Shown piece by piece: positions 6,338 through 14,700 of a DNA stretch of 15,783 nt. Source of the stretch: Acidobacteriota bacterium (GTDB taxonomy: Bacteria > Acidobacteriota > Terriglobia > Terriglobales > Acidobacteriaceae); NCBI GenBank assembly GCA_028873155.1, contig JAGWML010000040.1, positions 1-15,783 of the forward strand, written 5' to 3'. The notes under the pieces were generated by a model that saw only the letters and a list, made by a program, of their open reading frames with translations, had not been told where the DNA came from and ran no database searches. The position numbers were made by a program, and so were the translations under genes. Each line of letters begins with the position of its first letter. Position 1 is the first letter of the stretch.

Positions 6338-7366
6338 ATGAAGCGGATCGTGAGGGCTGGGTTGCTGTTGCTGGTGGTTGCCGCCATAGCTGTCTTCTTC
6401 TATCACCGCAGACATCAGCAGCCGGCGCAGACCAATCTGCGGACTCTCTCGGGCAATATCGAGGCGCACGAGAGCCTGGTGAGTTTCAGGGTCCAGGGGC
6501 GCATCGTCGGTCTGCCGGTGGAAGAGGGGCAGCAAGTGGAAGCCGGAACGCTGCTGGCGCAGCTCGAAGATGGCGACTATCGCCAGAAGGTGAAGATCGA
6601 TGAGGCGGGTGTGCAGGTGCACCAGTCGAACCTGACGCTTGCACTGGCCGGAACGCGCCAGCAGGAGATCAATGCGGCTCAGCAGGCCGTAGTGGATGCC
6701 CGGGCGGAGATGGCGCAGAGAAAGCTGGACAGCGCGCGCGCAGAGAATCTGTTCGCCAAGGATGAGGGCACGGCGCAGGAAAGGGACCAGGCTGCGACTG
6801 CGCTGAAGCGTGCGCAGGCCACCTGCGAGGCGGCTGAACAGCGGTACAACGAAGCCGTGGAGGGAACGCGCAAAGAAGACATCGCCATCGCGCGCGCCAA
6901 TCTGAACCAGGCGCAGCAAAGTCTTGGACTCTCGCGAGTCACCCTGGGCTACACAGTGCTGCGCGCTCCCAATGCCGGAGTCATAACGGTGCGACAGGCT
7001 GAGCTGGGGGAGGTGGTATCGCCCGGCACGCCTGTTGTGACGGTGGCGGATCTCGATCATGTGTGGCTGCGGGCGTATATCGCAGAGACCGATCTGGCGC
7101 GCGTGCACTGGGGACAGGAAGTGACGGTCACGACTGATTCGTTTCCAGGAAGAAAGTTTCGTGGTCGTATTTCTTTTATCTCTTCCGCGGCGGAGTTTAC
7201 GCCGAAGAGCGTGCAGACCTATCAGGAACGAGTGACGCTGGTCTATCGCATCAAGATGGATCTTGATAATCCCGACCATGCGCTCAAACCCGGCATGCCT
7301 GCGGATGCGCAGATCGAGCTGGCCGATGCGAATGGAAGCAGCGCCGGAGCAAGCGCGGGCAAGTGA
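6338..7366 (+). CDS. ybhG: YbhG-like periplasmic adaptor (HlyD/membrane fusion protein)
   Basis: This 342-residue adaptor links the inner-membrane ABC transporter to the TolC-type channel. It has one N-terminal membrane anchor (about 7-23) and the first half of a lipoyl-like domain (about 47-80, VSFRVQGRIVGLPVEEGQ). A long alpha-helical hairpin (about 82-205, rich in Ala/Gln/Glu) follows, then the second lipoyl half (VLRAPNAGVITVRQAELGEV) and a beta-barrel region ending at LKPGMPADAQI. The segment ISFISSAAEFTPKSVQT and the order of domains match E. coli YbhG as I recall it. I start at ATG 6338, with GGAG 8 nt upstream. A GTG at 6329 and a TTG at 6287 are in frame but less likely. Its stop overlaps the next ATG (TGATG). 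Confidence 0.9.
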   Translation: MKRIVRAGLLLLVVAAIAVFFYHRRHQQPAQTNLRTLSGNIEAHESLVSFRVQGRIVGLPVEEGQQVEAGTLLAQLEDGDYRQKVKIDEAGVQVHQSNLTLALAGTRQQEINAAQQAVVDARAEMAQRKLDSARAENLFAKDEGTAQERDQAATALKRAQATCEAAEQRYNEAVEGTRKEDIAIARANLNQAQQSLGLSRVTLGYTVLRAPNAGVITVRQAELGEVVSPGTPVVTVADLDHVWLRAYIAETDLARVHWGQEVTVTTDSFPGRKFRGRISFISSAAEFTPKSVQTYQERVTLVYRIKMDLDNPDHALKPGMPADAQIELADANGSSAGASAGK

Positions 7367-8313
7367 TGCAAACTGAGACACAGTGCGCAATCGCGGTGCG
7401 AGGGCTTGAAAAGCGCTTCAACGGGCGTGCCGTGGTGCAGGGCTTGAATCTCGAGGTTCGCGCAGGCGAGATCTTCGGGCTGGTCGGTCCAGACGGCGCG
7501 GGCAAAACGACGACTCTGCGCATGCTGGCGGGAATTCTGCCTGCGGACGCGGGCGAGATGGAACTGGCAGGCGTGGATGTAGTGCGTCACCCGGAGCGGG
7601 CAAAGAAGTTCCTGAGCTACATGCCGCAACGCTTTGGTCTGTATGAAGACCTGACGGTGGATGAGAATATTCACTTCTATGCAGAGCTGTTTGGCGTGCG
7701 CGCGGCAGAGCGCGCTGTGCGCGGAGATCAACTGCTGAAAGCCGCGGGGATGCAAGAGTTTCGCAAACGGAGGGCGGGGCAACTCTCCGGCGGCATGAAG
7801 CAGAAGCTCGGTCTGGTGTGTGCGCTGATTCACCATCCCAGAGTCGTTTTGCTGGTTGAGCCGACAACGGGAGTCGATCCGGTGTCGCGCCGCGACTTCT
7901 GGCGCATTCTCTACGAGTTGCTGGCCGAGGGAGTCGCCATCCTGCTTTCAACGGCGTATCTGGACGAGGCGGAACGCTGTCATCGAGTTGCTCTGCTGCA
8001 CGAGGGCCGGCTGTTATTCAGTGATGCTCCGGATGCGTTGAAGAAGCGCATGCCCGAGGCGATCTATTCGATCGAGTCCAGAGACCCGCGTACTGTGCGG
8101 ATTCTGCTGGAGGGACAAAAGGGAATCTCAGGGATGGTCGTGCACGGCGATGCGTTGCGAGTTGTTGTGGGGGATGCGCAACTCGGGCTGGATGCATTGC
8201 AGGCGCAACTGAAACAGGCAGGCGCAAGCGTTGGGCTGATTACGCAGGTCGAGCCAACGATGGAAGATCTGTTTGTCAACGCCGTAATGGCGGAAGGATC
8301 GCATCATGGCTGA
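7366..8313 (+). CDS. ABC exporter ATPase, counterpart of the YbhF N-terminal half
   Basis: This 315-residue nucleotide-binding subunit powers the exporter at the inner membrane. Walker A is GPDGAGKT (41-48), the Q-loop Gln is 88, and the signature LSGGM (140-144) is intact. Walker B reads VVLLVE (160-165), so the Mg-coordinating Asp is replaced by Val164 while the catalytic Glu165 remains. The D-loop GVD follows. The H-loop His is Ala (STAYL, Ala197). A C-terminal extension of about 90 residues follows the ATPase fold. GPDGAGKT and the poor H-loop are also features of the first ATPase domain of E. coli YbhF as I recall, but YbhF has an Asp in Walker B. It begins at ATG 7366, overlapping the adaptor stop, and overlaps the second ATPase gene by 8 bp. 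It should pair with that protein. Confidence 0.92.
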   Translation: MQTETQCAIAVRGLEKRFNGRAVVQGLNLEVRAGEIFGLVGPDGAGKTTTLRMLAGILPADAGEMELAGVDVVRHPERAKKFLSYMPQRFGLYEDLTVDENIHFYAELFGVRAAERAVRGDQLLKAAGMQEFRKRRAGQLSGGMKQKLGLVCALIHHPRVVLLVEPTTGVDPVSRRDFWRILYELLAEGVAILLSTAYLDEAERCHRVALLHEGRLLFSDAPDALKKRMPEAIYSIESRDPRTVRILLEGQKGISGMVVHGDALRVVVGDAQLGLDALQAQLKQAGASVGLITQVEPTMEDLFVNAVMAEGSHHG

Positions 8314-9262
8314 CGAGGAATATTCAGTCGTGATCGAAGGCCTGACGCGGCGCTTCGGCAAGTTTGTCGCCGTCGATCATCTTGACCTGACGGTGCGCAA
8401 GGGGGAGGTCTTTGGCTTTCTTGGCCCGAATGGAGCAGGGAAGTCCACGACCATCCGCATGCTGTGCGGCCTGCTGACGCCCTCGGCGGGCAAAGCAATC
8501 GTTGCGGGATATGACGTGGCGCGATCGCCGGAGATGGTCCGTCAGCGCCTGGGGTATATGTCGCAGAAGTTCTCGCTCTACGGTGATCTGACGGTGATGG
8601 AGAACATCCGCCTGTTCGCCGGGCTGTACAGTGTTTCACCGCGTGATCTGGTTGCCCGTATCCAGTGGGTGCTGGAGATGGCGAATCTCAAGGGGCGCGA
8701 GAATCTGATAACGGCCACGCTGCCGGGCGGGTGGAAGCAGCGGCTCGCGCTCGGATGTGCGGTTCTTCATCGGCCGCCAGTTGTCTTTCTCGACGAACCA
8801 ACATCGGGCGTGGACCCGATTGCACGACGCCAGTTCTGGGAGCTGATTCATCAGATGGCCGGTGAAGGCGTGACTGTTTTCGTAACGACGCATTACATGG
8901 AAGAAGCAGAGTACTGCAATCGGCTGGCTCTGATTTATCGCGGTTCGATGGTTGCGCTCGGCACGCCATCGGAGCTCAAGGAGAAGTCAACGCAGGGCGA
9001 GCTGCTGTTGGTGGAGTGTGACCGTCTGGGCGAGGCTCTGGAGTTGTTGCGCAATGTACCGGGCGTTCTGGATGCTGCCGTCTTCGGGAGCGCACTGCAC
9101 CTTGTTGTGGAGGATGCGCAGAGCGAGCAGGCTCGGATTCAGGATAAGTTGCGCAGCGAGAGCATTGTCCTTAAGCGAATCCAGAAGATCCGCCCGAGCC
9201 TCGAAGATGTTTTCGTCTCGTTGACGACTTCTCAGAGCAGAACCCGGGAGCAGCGCGCATGA
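8306..9262 (+). CDS. ABC exporter ATPase, counterpart of the YbhF C-terminal half
   Basis: This 318-residue nucleotide-binding subunit is the partner of the preceding ATPase. Walker A GPNGAGKS (40-47), Q87, Walker B VVFLDE (159-164), D-loop SGVD and His196 (TTHYMEEAE) are all consensus. The signature motif is not: it reads LPGGW (139-143) where LSGGQ is usual, followed by KQRLALGCA. The E. coli YbhF second domain has a similarly altered signature (LPLG) by recall. A C-terminal extension of about 90 residues includes the LEDVFVSLT segment common to drug-type exporters. GGAAGGA 7 nt before the ATG is a good ribosome-binding site inside the preceding gene. It overlaps the permease gene by 4 bp (ATGA). 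In E. coli the two halves are one polypeptide of about 578 residues; here they are two genes. Confidence 0.93.
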   Translation: MADEEYSVVIEGLTRRFGKFVAVDHLDLTVRKGEVFGFLGPNGAGKSTTIRMLCGLLTPSAGKAIVAGYDVARSPEMVRQRLGYMSQKFSLYGDLTVMENIRLFAGLYSVSPRDLVARIQWVLEMANLKGRENLITATLPGGWKQRLALGCAVLHRPPVVFLDEPTSGVDPIARRQFWELIHQMAGEGVTVFVTTHYMEEAEYCNRLALIYRGSMVALGTPSELKEKSTQGELLLVECDRLGEALELLRNVPGVLDAAVFGSALHLVVEDAQSEQARIQDKLRSESIVLKRIQKIRPSLEDVFVSLTTSQSRTREQRA

Positions 9263-10392
9263 ACGTCAGGCGGATGCTGGTGATGGCTCAGAAGGAGGTT
9301 CTGCACATTGTGCGCGACCCGCAGAGTCTCGCCATTGTCATCGTGATGCCGATCATCCTCGTGTTGCTTTTCGGATACGGCGTGAACATCGACCTCAAAG
9401 GGCTGCCGGTCGTTGTACTGGATCAGGAGGGTTCGCAGCAGAGCCAGGATCTTCTGAAACATCTGCAGGCCAGCCAGTATTTCCATGTAGCCGGGGTGGT
9501 GAATCAATACAGCGCTCTTACGCGCGCACTGGATCGTGGCGATGCCAAGGCTGGCGTTGTGATTCCGTGGAATTTCTCCGAGCGGCTGCGTGGCGGCGGT
9601 CCGGTGCAGGTGCAGGCGCTTGTGGACGCGACGGATGACAATTCAGCGAATATTCTGACGGGTTATCTGCAGAGCGTGGTGCAGGCTTATTCCGCGCAGG
9701 TGCAAGCCGACTGGCTGCAGAACCATGGCGCGCCGGTACCCGTGGCTCCGGTCGCCGTGCAGGTTCGCACCTGGTACAACGAGGACCTGGAGAGCAGCGC
9801 ATTCATCATACCGGGCATTCTGGCGTTGGTGATGTCGGTCATCGGAGCGTTTCTGACCTCGCTCACCATTGCGCGAGAGTGGGAGCGGGGCACAATGGAG
9901 CAGCTCATCTCCACGCCCGTGAGCGCGGGCGAGATTATGATGGGCAAGCTCATCCCGTATTTTGTGCTCGGGATGGCCGACACAGTCATCTGCGCTCTGC
10001 TGGCGATCTTCTGGTTCAAGGTGCCGTTTCGCGGGTCCTACGCCACGCTCATGATCAGCTCTGCCATGTTTATGGTGGTCGTGCTTTCAATGGGCTTCTT
10101 TATTTCGGTGCTTGCCAAGGGCCAATTTGCGGCGAGCCAGATTGCTCTGATTACAACCTTCCTTCCGGCCTTCCTGCTTTCCGGCTTTCTGTTCGCGATC
10201 GAGCAGATGCCGGTGCCACTGCAGGTCATCACACATGTCATTCCAGCACGCTACTACGTCAGCGTGCTCAAGAAGATCTTTCTGAAGGGAACAACCATCA
10301 CCATGCTGTACACGGACCTGGCGCCGCTTGCGATCTTTACGGTTGTGCTGGGTGTGCTGGCGACGCGTTCATTTCACAAACGGCTGAGCTGA
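9259..10392 (+). CDS. ybhS: ABC-2 type permease, YbhS-like
   Basis: This is a 377-residue inner-membrane permease, the same length as E. coli YbhS. One membrane helix (about 22-42) precedes a periplasmic domain of about 140 residues (45-180). Five further helices follow, roughly 183-205, 230-252, 262-284, 290-313 and 352-368. The ABC-2 hallmark is REWERGTMEQLISTP (206-220), the coupling region that contacts the ATPases. FLLSGFLF (305-312) and IPARYYVSVLKKIFLKG (328-344) also match YbhS as I remember it. It overlaps the second ATPase gene by 4 bp and is 12 bp from the second permease. It should form a heterodimer with that permease. In E. coli this pump has been linked to cefoperazone and chloramphenicol sensitivity and to Na+/Li+ export; the substrate here is unknown. 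Confidence 0.92.
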   Translation: MNVRRMLVMAQKEVLHIVRDPQSLAIVIVMPIILVLLFGYGVNIDLKGLPVVVLDQEGSQQSQDLLKHLQASQYFHVAGVVNQYSALTRALDRGDAKAGVVIPWNFSERLRGGGPVQVQALVDATDDNSANILTGYLQSVVQAYSAQVQADWLQNHGAPVPVAPVAVQVRTWYNEDLESSAFIIPGILALVMSVIGAFLTSLTIAREWERGTMEQLISTPVSAGEIMMGKLIPYFVLGMADTVICALLAIFWFKVPFRGSYATLMISSAMFMVVVLSMGFFISVLAKGQFAASQIALITTFLPAFLLSGFLFAIEQMPVPLQVITHVIPARYYVSVLKKIFLKGTTITMLYTDLAPLAIFTVVLGVLATRSFHKRLS

Positions 10393-10404
10393 AGAGGGAA
10401 CGAT

Positions 10405-11538
10405 ATGTGGTCGCGGATGAAGCAGATGATTGTGAAGGAGTTCATCCAGGTGCTGCGCGACAAGCGTACGCGCTTTGTGCTGATCATTCCGCCCATCATC
10501 CAAATGCTCATCTTCGGATACGCCGCAAACTTTGAAGTGCATCATGTGCGGACGATGGTGCTGGATTATGACCAGAGCCAGGAAAGCCGCGAACTGCTGT
10601 CCCGCTTCAGCGCCAGCGCGTATTTTGACGTGCTGCCTCCATCCACGACGCGCGACGAGATGCATGCGGCAATCGAGCGCGGCGATGCCGCTCTTGGCGT
10701 TGAGGTGGACGCAGGGTTTGCCCAGGCGCTGCGCAAGGGAGAATCCGCGCCGCTGCAGGTGATTGTGGATGCAACCAACTCCAACAGCGCGCTCATCGCG
10801 GCCGGGTACGTTTCGCAGATTGCAGGCAGCTTTGCGCAGCAGATGCAACAGGACCGCATGGCGCGCACCGCACCTCAGTGGGTCTCGGTGGTGCCCAGCG
10901 TCCAGCTCGAGCAGCGTCCCTGGTTTAACCCCAATCTGTTGAGCCGGTGGTTCTTTGTGCCGGGTATTATTGGCAGCCTGACTCTGGTCTTGGTGATTAC
11001 GCTGACCTCGTTTGGAGTGGTGCGCGAGCGGGAGATTGGCACGCTGGAGCAGATCATGGTCACGCCCATCCGTCCTGCCGAGTTCATCCTGAGCAAGACG
11101 CTGCCGTTTTTCCTGATCGGCTGGTTTGATGTTTCGCTGATTGCAGCGGTCGGGTCTCTCTGGTTCAGAGTGCCGTTCTACGGGCATGTGTGGGTGCTGG
11201 TATTGGGGACGGTGCTCTTTTTGCTGTGCATGCTGGGCGTGGGGCTGTTGATTTCCACGGTCTCTGCGACGCAACAGCAGGCGATGGTCACTTCGTTCTT
11301 CTTCATCATGCCGGCGGTCACATTCTCCGGCTTCGGGTTTCCCATCAGCACCATGCCGGAGTGGCTGCAACTGCTGACCTATGCCAGCCCGCTGCGCTAC
11401 TTCCTCGTAGTGCTGCGCGGGTCGTATTTAAAAGGCATCGGCATCGACATCCTGTGGCCAGAGATGGCCGCCATGGCTGGCCTGGCCACTTTGCTCCTCA
11501 CCGTGGCAATCCTGCGCTTTCACAAATCCCTGGATTAA
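10405..11538 (+). CDS. ybhR: ABC-2 type permease, YbhR-like
   Basis: This is the second 377-residue permease of the exporter. It has the same plan as its neighbour: a helix at about 23-40, a periplasmic domain to about 180, then five helices. The coupling motif is REREIGTLEQIMVTP (207-221). NPNLLSRWFFVPG (175-187), STVSATQQQAMV (284-295) and MPEWLQLLTYASPLRYF (317-333) resemble E. coli YbhR. The two permeases are paralogues with clear shared motifs but well-diverged sequence, as expected of a heterodimer. AGAGGG about 6 nt before the ATG is the ribosome-binding site. This is the last gene of the operon, and a hairpin follows 15 bp after the stop. Confidence 0.92.
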   Translation: MWSRMKQMIVKEFIQVLRDKRTRFVLIIPPIIQMLIFGYAANFEVHHVRTMVLDYDQSQESRELLSRFSASAYFDVLPPSTTRDEMHAAIERGDAALGVEVDAGFAQALRKGESAPLQVIVDATNSNSALIAAGYVSQIAGSFAQQMQQDRMARTAPQWVSVVPSVQLEQRPWFNPNLLSRWFFVPGIIGSLTLVLVITLTSFGVVREREIGTLEQIMVTPIRPAEFILSKTLPFFLIGWFDVSLIAAVGSLWFRVPFYGHVWVLVLGTVLFLLCMLGVGLLISTVSATQQQAMVTSFFFIMPAVTFSGFGFPISTMPEWLQLLTYASPLRYFLVVLRGSYLKGIGIDILWPEMAAMAGLATLLLTVAILRFHKSLD

Positions 11539-11553
11539 TTCCGCGACCGTCCG

Positions 11554-11586
11554 GAAGCACGGGAAGGGAATCACCTTCGGTGCTTC
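11554..11586 (+). terminator. Long hairpin after the efflux operon
   Basis: GAAGCAC (11554-11560) pairs with GTGCTTC (11580-11586). Inside this, GAAGG (11563-11567) pairs with CCTTC (11574-11578) around the loop GAATCA, leaving a small internal bulge. The 12-bp two-part stem lies 15 bp past the last permease stop and is followed by TTCCATTGG, not a true T-run. It is the best candidate for ending the operon, or it may act as a 3' RNA stabiliser. The rest of the 212-bp gap to the next gene shows no convincing promoter or ORF. Confidence 0.45.
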
Positions 11587-11750
11587 TTCCATTGGAGCTG
11601 CGCAGCGCAGGATGCAGAAGGCTGCTGCGCGACGCGCGTCCGAGGTGTTACTTTACCCTTGGCCGAGCAGAGCCGGCGGGTTGAATCGACCAGGCTGGGA
11701 AGGCATGCGCTGTTCAATTGGCGTTCAGATTGCAAGGGAGCGGACCTCAA

Positions 11751-14700
11751 ATGATGGAATTTCATATCTCGCGGGATGCACGGACCCGGTATCAGTTTGA
11801 TGTCTCGCTCTTTAGTTTTGATGGCAACGTCGTCTTTGCCGATCTCAGTGCCTGCCGCTCCTTCGCGCACCGCATGAACCAGGTGCGTCAGGCGGATCGG
11901 TTTCCTGACCGGGCTGTGCATGCCGGAGCGTTGTTTGCGATGGGCCTGATTGACGAGGCCAGCCACGTGCTAATGGCGCGGTATCGCGAGCAGCACGATC
12001 CCGAGGTGATGAAGGCCGCGCTGGACTGGTTCGGCTCGCGTGTGGGCACGGAGGAGATGGATCGGCTCCTGCTGACCTTTGTCGAGCATTTCCCAGGCCA
12101 AAGCGTGATGCGCGGAGCGGAGTCACCGCAGCAGTGGTTGAACGGACAGAGCGACGGCGTGCCGCATCGTGAGGCCGCGCTGGAAGAGCTCTTGCTGCTG
12201 TGGACGGCCAATCGCAATGAAGCCTTCAAGCCATTTGAGGAGCTTTTTGCCGACGCATCGCTGGCTGAGAAGACGGTATACCGCCAGGTGACACAGGAGC
12301 TGCCAGATTACTTTGCGACGCGTCCTCTGATCTCCATGCCGGATGCGCGCAAGCTGAATCTCCTGGATGTGCTTCGTGCGCCGGCTGTGGGCTCGCCGAC
12401 CTCGCTAAGCGAACAGCTCAAGCTGATTCGAGACCTGTGGAGGGTGCTGCTGGGTGACAGCCTGGACCGCCTGCTGATGATTGGCGGAGAGATTCTGCGC
12501 GAAGAAGAACTGGCCATCTGGATGCAGTTCAACCCGGATGCCGGAAGGGCGCGATCTGCCGCAGAGGAAGCGGCACGGCGACGCCGTGAGCGCGGCGAGC
12601 AGCAGTGGCCGGCCACTGTGAGTGAGTCGCAAGTGCCGATCTTCGGAGACCCGGCGCACGAGTACGAGAAGTTCAGCCAGGACACGGCGTGGATGCCAAA
12701 CACGGTACTGATTGCCAAGAGCACGTATGTGTGGCTGGCCCAGCTCAGCAAGCAGTATGGGCGCAGCATTCGCCGCCTCGACGAGATTCCCGACGAGGAG
12801 CTGGCGACGCTTGCCCGCCGCGGCATCAATTCACTCTGGCTGATCGGCGTGTGGGAGCGTAGTCGGGCTTCACGCACCATTAAACTGCTCTGCGGCAACA
12901 ATGATGCGGTGGCATCAGCGTATTCGCTCTTCGACTATCGGATTGCCGATGACCTTGGCGGCGATGCGGCGTACACCCATCTGCGCGACCGCGCCTTCCA
13001 TCATGGCGTGCGCCTGGCGAGTGACATGGTGCCGAATCACATGGGCATCGACTCGCCGTGGGTTGTCGAGCACCCGGAGTGGTTCATCTCGCGTCCCTAT
13101 CCGCCCTATCCCGCGTACAGTTTTGAGGGGCCGGACTTGTCGAGCGATGGACGCGTCGAGCTGAAGATCGAAGACCACTACTTTGAGCAGACCGATGCGG
13201 CCGTGGTCTTTCGCCGTCGCGACAAGGCCAGCGGCGAGACCCGCTTCATCTATCACGGCAACGATGGAACGAGCTTTCCGTGGAATGACACGGCACAGCT
13301 CGACTATCTCAATCCAGCGGTGCGCGAGCAGGTGATTCAGACGATTTTGCACGTGGCCCGGTTGTTCCCCATCATTCGCTTTGACGCTGCGATGACGCTG
13401 GCCAAGCGGCACTTTCACCGCCTGTGGTTTCCTGGGCCGGGTTCGAGCGGAGCGATTCCGTCGCGGGCCGAATACAGCATGACGCAGCACGAGTTCAACC
13501 AGAATATGCCGCATGAGTTCTGGCGCGAGGTGGTGGATCGCGTGGCTGCGGAGGTTCCCGGCACGCTGCTGCTGGCCGAGGCCTTCTGGCTGATGGAGGG
13601 CTACTTTGTTCGAACACTGGGCATGCATCGCGTGTACAACAGCGCATTCATGAACATGCTGCGCGACGAGAAGAATGGAGAGTACCGCTCGGTCATTAAG
13701 AACACGTTGGAGTTCGATCCAGACATCATGAAGCGCTACGTGAACTTCATGAGCAATCCCGATGAACGTACGGCGATTGACCAGTTCGGCAAGGGCGACA
13801 AGTGCTTCGGCGCAGCGGTCCTTATGTCTACACTTCCCGGCCTGCCAATGTTCGGTCATGGACAGATTGAGGGCTTCACGGAAAAGTACGGCATGGAGTA
13901 CCAGCGGCCGCGCTATGACGAGACGCCCGACCACTGGCTGGTGGAGCGGCACGAGCGTGAGATTGCGCCACTGCTGCACAAGCGCTGGCTCTTCGCGGAG
14001 AGCCACAATTTCCTGCTCTACGACTTCTTCCAGTCGAACGGGTCCGTGGACGAAAATGTATTCGCTTATTCCAACCGCAACGGCCATGAGCGGGCGCTGG
14101 TGGTCTTCAATAACCGGTACGGTACTGCGCATGGCACCGTTGATTTTTCCGCGGCCTATGCAGACAAGGGAGCGGGGCACCTGCGCCAGCGGCGCCTTGT
14201 GGAAGGGCTCGGTATCGGCGGGCACAACGCGACGGTGGTGGCCTGGCGGGATTCACTCACAGATTTGCAATATCTGCGCCGCTCGCCGGATCTGCGGGAG
14301 CGCGGCCTGACGCTCGAACTGCATGCCTATCAGTCTCACGTATTTCTTGACTGGATCGAATTGCAGCCGACCGAAGACAAGCCCTGGGACCGGCTGTGTG
14401 ACTTTCTGAACGGCCGCGGTGTAGCAAGCCTCGAAGACGCGCTGATTCAGCTTGCGTTGCAGCCGGTGCATGATGCCCTGCGGCATTTGTTGGAGCCGGA
14501 CATGGTGAGGACTCTGGCGGACCTTGCGGAGCACCCGCGCAGCGATGCCGGTGGTGGCAACAAGAATCTGGCCCAGGAGCGCCGCGAGTTTCTCGATCAG
14601 GCTTGGCTGCGTTGCGAGCGCTTCCTGCATGCGGCCCAACCGGTCTACCAGGCAAGGCTGCGCGCTGCAGGCATGCATGTGCCTGATGTCAGCGGCATGG

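Noticed and set aside
6209..7390. Minus-strand frame of 393 codons opposite the adaptor gene
   Set aside because: It is the antisense shadow of a well-conserved HlyD/YbhG-type protein; its composition is atypical and it has no ribosome-binding site.
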